From Neisseria canis (GTDB lineage Bacteria > Pseudomonadota > Gammaproteobacteria > Burkholderiales > Neisseriaceae), in NCBI RefSeq assembly GCF_900636765.1, contig NZ_LR134313.1, positions 2,294,001-2,358,000 on the forward strand: a DNA stretch of 64,000 nucleotides. The letters are read 5' to 3'. The notes beneath the pieces are model-generated. The model saw nothing but the letters and a program-made list of their open reading frames with translations. It ran no database searches and was not told the DNA's origin. The position numbers and the translations under genes were made by a program. Positions 61,101 to 64,000 of the stretch are shown here, piece by piece (the stretch's first letter is position 1; each line of letters opens with the position of its first letter).

Positions 61101-64000
61101 GTGGGGCAGTAGTGTCTACGCTGCCTTCATCTTTAGCCGTACCTTCATTACCCGCAGGATCTTTCACCTTCGCTTCCGCTGTATACGGACCTTCCGGCAA
61201 TTCGTTCGGCACTTCCACTTCGTAGGTACCGTCCGGTTTAACCGTGGTGGTCACCACTTGGGTGTTGCCGTCTTTGTCGGTAACGGTCACTGTCACTTCC
61301 GAACCTGCCGGTGCATCGGTTGTACCGGTAATGGTCGGTGTGGTATCGCTGGTATTGTCCGGTGCGTCTACCGTGATTTGTGGGGCAGTAGTGTCTACGC
61401 TGCCTTCATCTTTAGCCGTACCTTCATTACCCGCAGGATCTTTCACCTTCGCTTCCGCTGTATACGGACCTTCCGGCAATTCGTTCGGCACTTCCACTTC
61501 GTAGGTACCGTCCGGTTTAACCGTGGTGGTCACCACTTGGGTGTTGCCGTCTTTGTCGGTAACGGTCACTGTCACTTCCGAACCTGCCGGTGCATCGGTT
61601 GTACCGGTAATGGTCGGTGTGGTATCGCTGGTATTGTCCGGTGCGTCTACCGTGATTTGCGGCGCTGTAGTGTCGATCGAACCCGGGTCGGTTGCGGTCG
61701 CTTCATTACCCGCAGGATCTTTCACCTTCGCTTCCGCTGTATACGGACCTTCCGGCAATTCGTTCGGCACTTCCACTTCGTAGGTACCGTCCGGTTTAAC
61801 CGTGGTGGTCACCACTTGGGTGTTGCCGTCTTTGTCGGTAACGGTCACTGTCACTTCCGAACCTGCCGGTGCATCGGTTGTACCGGTAATGGTCGGTGTG
61901 GTATCGCTGGTATTGTCCGGTGCGTCTACCGTGATTTGCGGCGCTGTAGTGTCGATCGAACCCGGGTCGGTTGCGGTCGCTTCATTACCCGCAGGATCTT
62001 TCACCTTCGCTTCCGCTGTATACGGACCTTCCGGCAATTCGTTCGGCACGTCCACTTCGTAGGTACCGTCCGGTTTAACCGTGGTGGTCACCACTTGGGT
62101 GTTGCCGTCTTTGTCGGTAACGGTCACTGTCACTTCCGAACCTGCCGGTGCATCGGTTGTACCGGTAATGGTCGGTGTGGTATCGCCGGTATTGTCCGGT
62201 GCGTCTACCGTGATTTGTGGGGCAGTAGTGTCTACGCTGCCTTCATCTTTAGCCGTACCTTCATTACCCGCAGGATCTTTCACCTTCGCTTCCGCTGTAT
62301 ACGGACCTTCCGGCAATTCGTTCGGCACTTCCACTTCGTAGGTACCGTCCGGTTTAACCGTGGTGGTCACCACTTGGGTGTTGCCGTCTTTGTCGGTAAC
62401 GGTCACTGTCACTTCCGAACCTGCCGGTGCATCGGTTGTACCGGTAATGGTCGGTGTGGTATCGCTGGTATTGTCCGGTGCGTCTACCGTGATTTGTGGG
62501 GCAGTAGTGTCTACGCTGCCTTCATCTTTAGCCGTACCTTCATTACCCGCAGGATCTTTCACCTTCGCTTCCGCTGTATACGGACCTTCCGGCAATTCGT
62601 TCGGCACTTCCACTTCGTAGGTACCGTCCGGTTTAACCGTGGTGGTCACCACTTGGGTGTTGCCGTCTTTGTCGGTAACGGTCACTGTCACTTCCGAACC
62701 TGCCGGTGCATCGGTTGTACCGGTAATGGTCGGTGTGGTATCGCTGGTATTGTCCGGTGCGTCTACCGTGATTTGCGGCGCTGTAGTGTCGATCGAACCC
62801 GGGTCGGTTGCGGTCGCTTCATTACCCGCAGGATCTTTCACCTTCGCTTCCGCTGTATACGGACCTTCCGGCAATTCGTTCGGCACTTCCACTTCGTAGG
62901 TACCGTCCGGTTTAACCGTGGTGGTCACCACTTGGGTGTTGCCGTCTTTGTCGGTAACGGTCACTGTCACTTCCGAACCTGCCGGTGCATCGGTTGTACC
63001 GGTAATGGTCGGTGTGGTATCGCCGGTATTGTCCGGTGCGTCTACCGTGATTTGTGGGACAGTAGTGTCTACGCTGCCTTCATCTTTAGCCGTACCTTCA
63101 TTACCCGCAGGATCTTTCACCTTCGCTTCCGCTGTATACGGACCTTCCGGCAATTCGTTCGGCACTTCCACTTCGTAGGTACCGTCCGGTTTAACCGTGG
63201 TGGTCACCACTTGGGTGTTGCCGTCTTTGTCGGTAACGGTCACTGTCACTTCCGAACCTGCCGGTGCATCGGTTGTACCGGTAATGGTCGGTGTGGTATC
63301 GCTGGTATTGTCCGGTGCGTCTACCGTGATTTGCGGCGCTGTAGTGTCGATCGAACCCGGGTCGGTTGCGGTCGCTTCATTACCCGCAGGATCTTTCACC
63401 TTCGCTTCCGCTGTATACGGACCTTCCGGCAATTCGTTCGGCACTTCCACTTCGTAGGTACCGTCCGGTTTAACCGTGGTGGTCACCACTTGGGTGTTGC
63501 CGTCTTTGTCGGTAACGGTCACTGTCACTTCCGAACCTGCCGGTGCATCGGTTGTACCGGTAATGGTCGGTGTGGTATCGCCGGTATTGTCCGGTGCGTC
63601 TACCGTGATTTGTGGGGCAGTAGTGTCGATCGAACCCGGGTCGGTTGCGGTCGCTTCGTTACCCGCGGGATCTTTCACCTTCGCTTCCGCTGTATATGTA
63701 CCTTCCAGCAAATCTTTCGGTACATCTACCGCATAAGTGCCGTCATCTTTAACTGTGGTGGTTACTAATTGAGTCACACCCTCTTTATCGGTAATCGTAA
63801 CCGTTACCACAGAACCCGGAGGCACATCATCAGACACCTTACCGGTAATGGTCGGTGTGGTATCGCTGGTGTTGTCCGGTGCGTCTACCGTAATTTGTGG
63901 GGCAGTAGTGTCGATCGAACCCGGATCGGTTGCGGTCGCTTCGTTACCCGCGGGATCTTTAACCTTCGCTTCCGCTGTATATGTACCTTCCGGCAAATCT
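58174..64000 (-). CDS. Giant type I-secreted RTX adhesin with Ig-like repeats and VWA domain, N-terminus beyond the edge
   Basis: At least 1940 residues are visible. In order: about 14 Ig-like repeats of 93 residues (TVTVTDKDGNTQVVTTTV ... AEAKVKDPAGNE); a diverged repeat and a VCBS/cadherin-like segment (GNVLNNDTTGADKPV, YTVKDADGDSVTSTL); a short RTX block (GGGGNDVLVGD); a von Willebrand A domain with MIDAS residues in LLDISNSMQ, EGITNYDD and FLTDGEPT; more RTX nonapeptides (GGDGNDIIFGD, GGTGDDVLFGGAGND); and a C-terminal type I secretion region ending ETVLEKHVEVLG. It would be exported through a TolC-type system and fold with Ca2+ at the surface for attachment or biofilm. The secretion genes are not in the window. 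Confidence 0.88.
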   Translation of the reverse strand, partial: DLPEGTYTAEAKVKDPAGNEATATDPGSIDTTAPQITVDAPDNTSDTTPTITGKVSDDVPPGSVVTVTITDKEGVTQLVTTTVKDDGTYAVDVPKDLLEGTYTAEAKVKDPAGNEATATDPGSIDTTAPQITVDAPDNTGDTTPTITGTTDAPAGSEVTVTVTDKDGNTQVVTTTVKPDGTYEVEVPNELPEGPYTAEAKVKDPAGNEATATDPGSIDTTAPQITVDAPDNTSDTTPTITGTTDAPAGSEVTVTVTDKDGNTQVVTTTVKPDGTYEVEVPNELPEGPYTAEAKVKDPAGNEGTAKDEGSVDTTVPQITVDAPDNTGDTTPTITGTTDAPAGSEVTVTVTDKDGNTQVVTTTVKPDGTYEVEVPNELPEGPYTAEAKVKDPAGNEATATDPGSIDTTAPQITVDAPDNTSDTTPTITGTTDAPAGSEVTVTVTDKDGNTQVVTTTVKPDGTYEVEVPNELPEGPYTAEAKVKDPAGNEGTAKDEGSVDTTAPQITVDAPDNTSDTTPTITGTTDAPAGSEVTVTVTDKDGNTQVVTTTVKPDGTYEVEVPNELPEGPYTAEAKVKDPAGNEGTAKDEGSVDTTAPQITVDAPDNTGDTTPTITGTTDAPAGSEVTVTVTDKDGNTQVVTTTVKPDGTYEVDVPNELPEGPYTAEAKVKDPAGNEATATDPGSIDTTAPQITVDAPDNTSDTTPTITGTTDAPAGSEVTVTVTDKDGNTQVVTTTVKPDGTYEVEVPNELPEGPYTAEAKVKDPAGNEATATDPGSIDTTAPQITVDAPDNTSDTTPTITGTTDAPAGSEVTVTVTDKDGNTQVVTTTVKPDGTYEVEVPNELPEGPYTAEAKVKDPAGNEGTAKDEGSVDTTAPQITVDAPDNTSDTTPTITGTTDAPAGSEVTVTVTDKDGNTQVVTTTVKPDGTYEVEVPNELPEGPYTAEAKVKDPAGNEGTAKDEGSVDTTAPQITVDAPDNTGDTTPTITGTTDAPAGSEVTVTVTDKDGNTQVVTTTVKPDGTYEVDVPNELPEGPYTAEAKVKDPAGNEATATDPGSIDTTAPQITVDAPDNTSDTTPTITGTTDAPAGSEVTVTVTDKDGNTQVVTTTVKPDGTYEVEVPNELPEGPYTAEAKVKDPAGNEGTAKDEGSVDTTAPQITVDAPDNTSDTTPTITGTTDAPAGSEVTVTVTDKDGNTQVVTTTVKPDGTYEVEVPNELPEGSYTAEAKVKDPAGNEGTAKDSGSVDTAPPSVEVESASVEEASSNTVNGTIKVSDKAGVGVITIGDKDVTQANNNVPVEIVTDKGTLKVTGYDAATGVLTYEYTENGTAKDHSQGNDSVVDSFDIVVKDALGNTTNAQLNVTITDTQPAASADTNNIREGESSVSGNVLNNDTTGADKPVTANVENGKGSYGELTLNSDGTYSYTLDNNNSAVKALNDGETLTDAFTYTVKDADGDSVTSTLTITIDGRDSDKTIFGGNDKDDINGGGGNDVLVGDKGGTTTVITPGADYNVAILLDISNSMQKYRIADGSSYFDMAKRSLLKLANDLAGHDGKVNVALFAFNRLTKLEIDIDDLTQDNVDQLVSKIANLKVGSRLEGITNYDDAFADTTAWFNEVSGNGYQNVTYFLTDGEPTAYGSDGRKDPIGAYVTQNTIDAALNSFKGLSDVSAVHAIGFSQGIRENVLNYFDNTSNEALVENSFSYQAPKVGKVVYQGTEGDSAIVNTPDELDAALQGGSESEALSNVSDDVISGGDGNDIIFGDTINTDHLTWTNGDTGVNYTGGNHNGMSSEALNEFIKWSENSGVEATDQQKADYITDHWKELLDGRPDGGNDTLNGGTGDDVLFGGAGNDNLTGGEGADKFVFLANSNSGNDVIVDFTEGEDKVVFADLVNVNQLQNAAWDDATSTLSFTAVGADGATYNNSITFTGISSGQTLETVLEKHVEVLG
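60407..63754 (-). repeat. Twelve near-identical 279-bp tandem repeats in the adhesin gene
   Basis: The same register recurs every 279 bp from 60407 to 63476 (12 units, 93 codons each), with only a few variant sites: NTS or NTG, VEV or VDV, and the linker EATATDPGSID or EGTAKDEGSVD. Diverged units flank it on both sides. Near-identity at DNA level shows recent homogenisation or expansion, and unit number is likely to vary between strains. Confidence 0.95.

Noticed and set aside
60407..63754. Regular repeats as a CRISPR array
   Set aside because: Units are 279 bp, contiguous without unique spacers, and encode protein in frame.
60421..63768. Antisense open frame of 1115 codons on the plus strand
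   Set aside because: It runs exactly through the 279-bp repeats. A 93-codon unit that lacks a stop on the other strand stays open when tandemly copied, so the length is an artefact of repetition; there is no ribosome site or sensible protein.

Overview
The window comes from a Neisseriaceae chromosome. Dozens of copies of the DNA uptake sequence TGCCTGTCTGAA (the TG-wadDUS dialect reported for Neisseria wadsworthii) lie between genes, often as inverted pairs that form terminator hairpins. Two Correia-type miniature elements and Neisseria-type insertion sequences agree with this. I infer N. wadsworthii or a close relative; the sequence alone does not prove the species.

Region 1 (1-16258) is a type II polyketide cluster of the aryl polyene (APE, xanthomonadin/flexirubin) class. 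A leftward arm (12917 to 2040) encodes a ketosynthase-like chain length factor, acyltransferase, two ACPs, a membrane protein, an acyl-ACP ligase fused to a dehydratase, glycosyltransferase, second acyltransferase, thioesterase, nitroreductase and a LolA-like carrier. A rightward arm (13041-15561) encodes dehydratase, ketoreductase and ketosynthase; a phosphopantetheinyl transferase follows. At the left edge a separate unit encodes a DarA-like flavodoxin-fold protein and a DarB-like ketosynthase III, enzymes of dialkylresorcinol synthesis, so the product may be an APE-dialkylresorcinol ester of the arcuflavin/flexirubin type. The middle (about 5.7-10.5 kb) carries canonical AT/AG-DUS (GCCGTCTGAA), a broken MATE transporter, an AT-rich orphan gene and a Correia-type element, which suggests import from another Neisseria.

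Region 2 (16368-20401) is core metabolism: CorA, a thioesterase, riboflavin synthase, PanC and PanB. Region 3 (20532-26875) holds a YqjD/YqjE-like trio and a six-gene envelope operon (ribbon-helix-helix-like protein, PspA, Sel1-repeat protein, YqiJ-like OB-fold protein, small membrane protein, YqiK-like flotillin) with a strong promoter and a perfect palindrome at its head. Region 4 (27010-30219) is an insertion-sequence pile-up: a frameshifted IS481 member abutting an IS30 member that is itself split by an IS3 member; IS481 and IS3 retain target duplications.

Region 5 (30488-45139) contains the MetPS-type transporter pair, RecD, a PotD-like lipoprotein, a class V aminotransferase, QueH, a broken small secreted protein, a DUF455 protein, LolA, RatA/RnfH proteins, Pth, an AlgZ-like histidine kinase divergent from argH, and a YkvA protein. 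Region 6 (45140-57573) is a TCA-cycle block: mdh, then sdhCDAB, sdhE, gltA, sucA, sucB and lpd. Region 7 (58174-64000) is the C-terminal part of a giant type I-secreted adhesin: twelve almost identical 279-bp repeats, diverged repeats, a von Willebrand A domain, RTX calcium-binding repeats and a C-terminal secretion region; its N-terminus lies beyond the right edge. I saw no rRNA, tRNA or CRISPR array.
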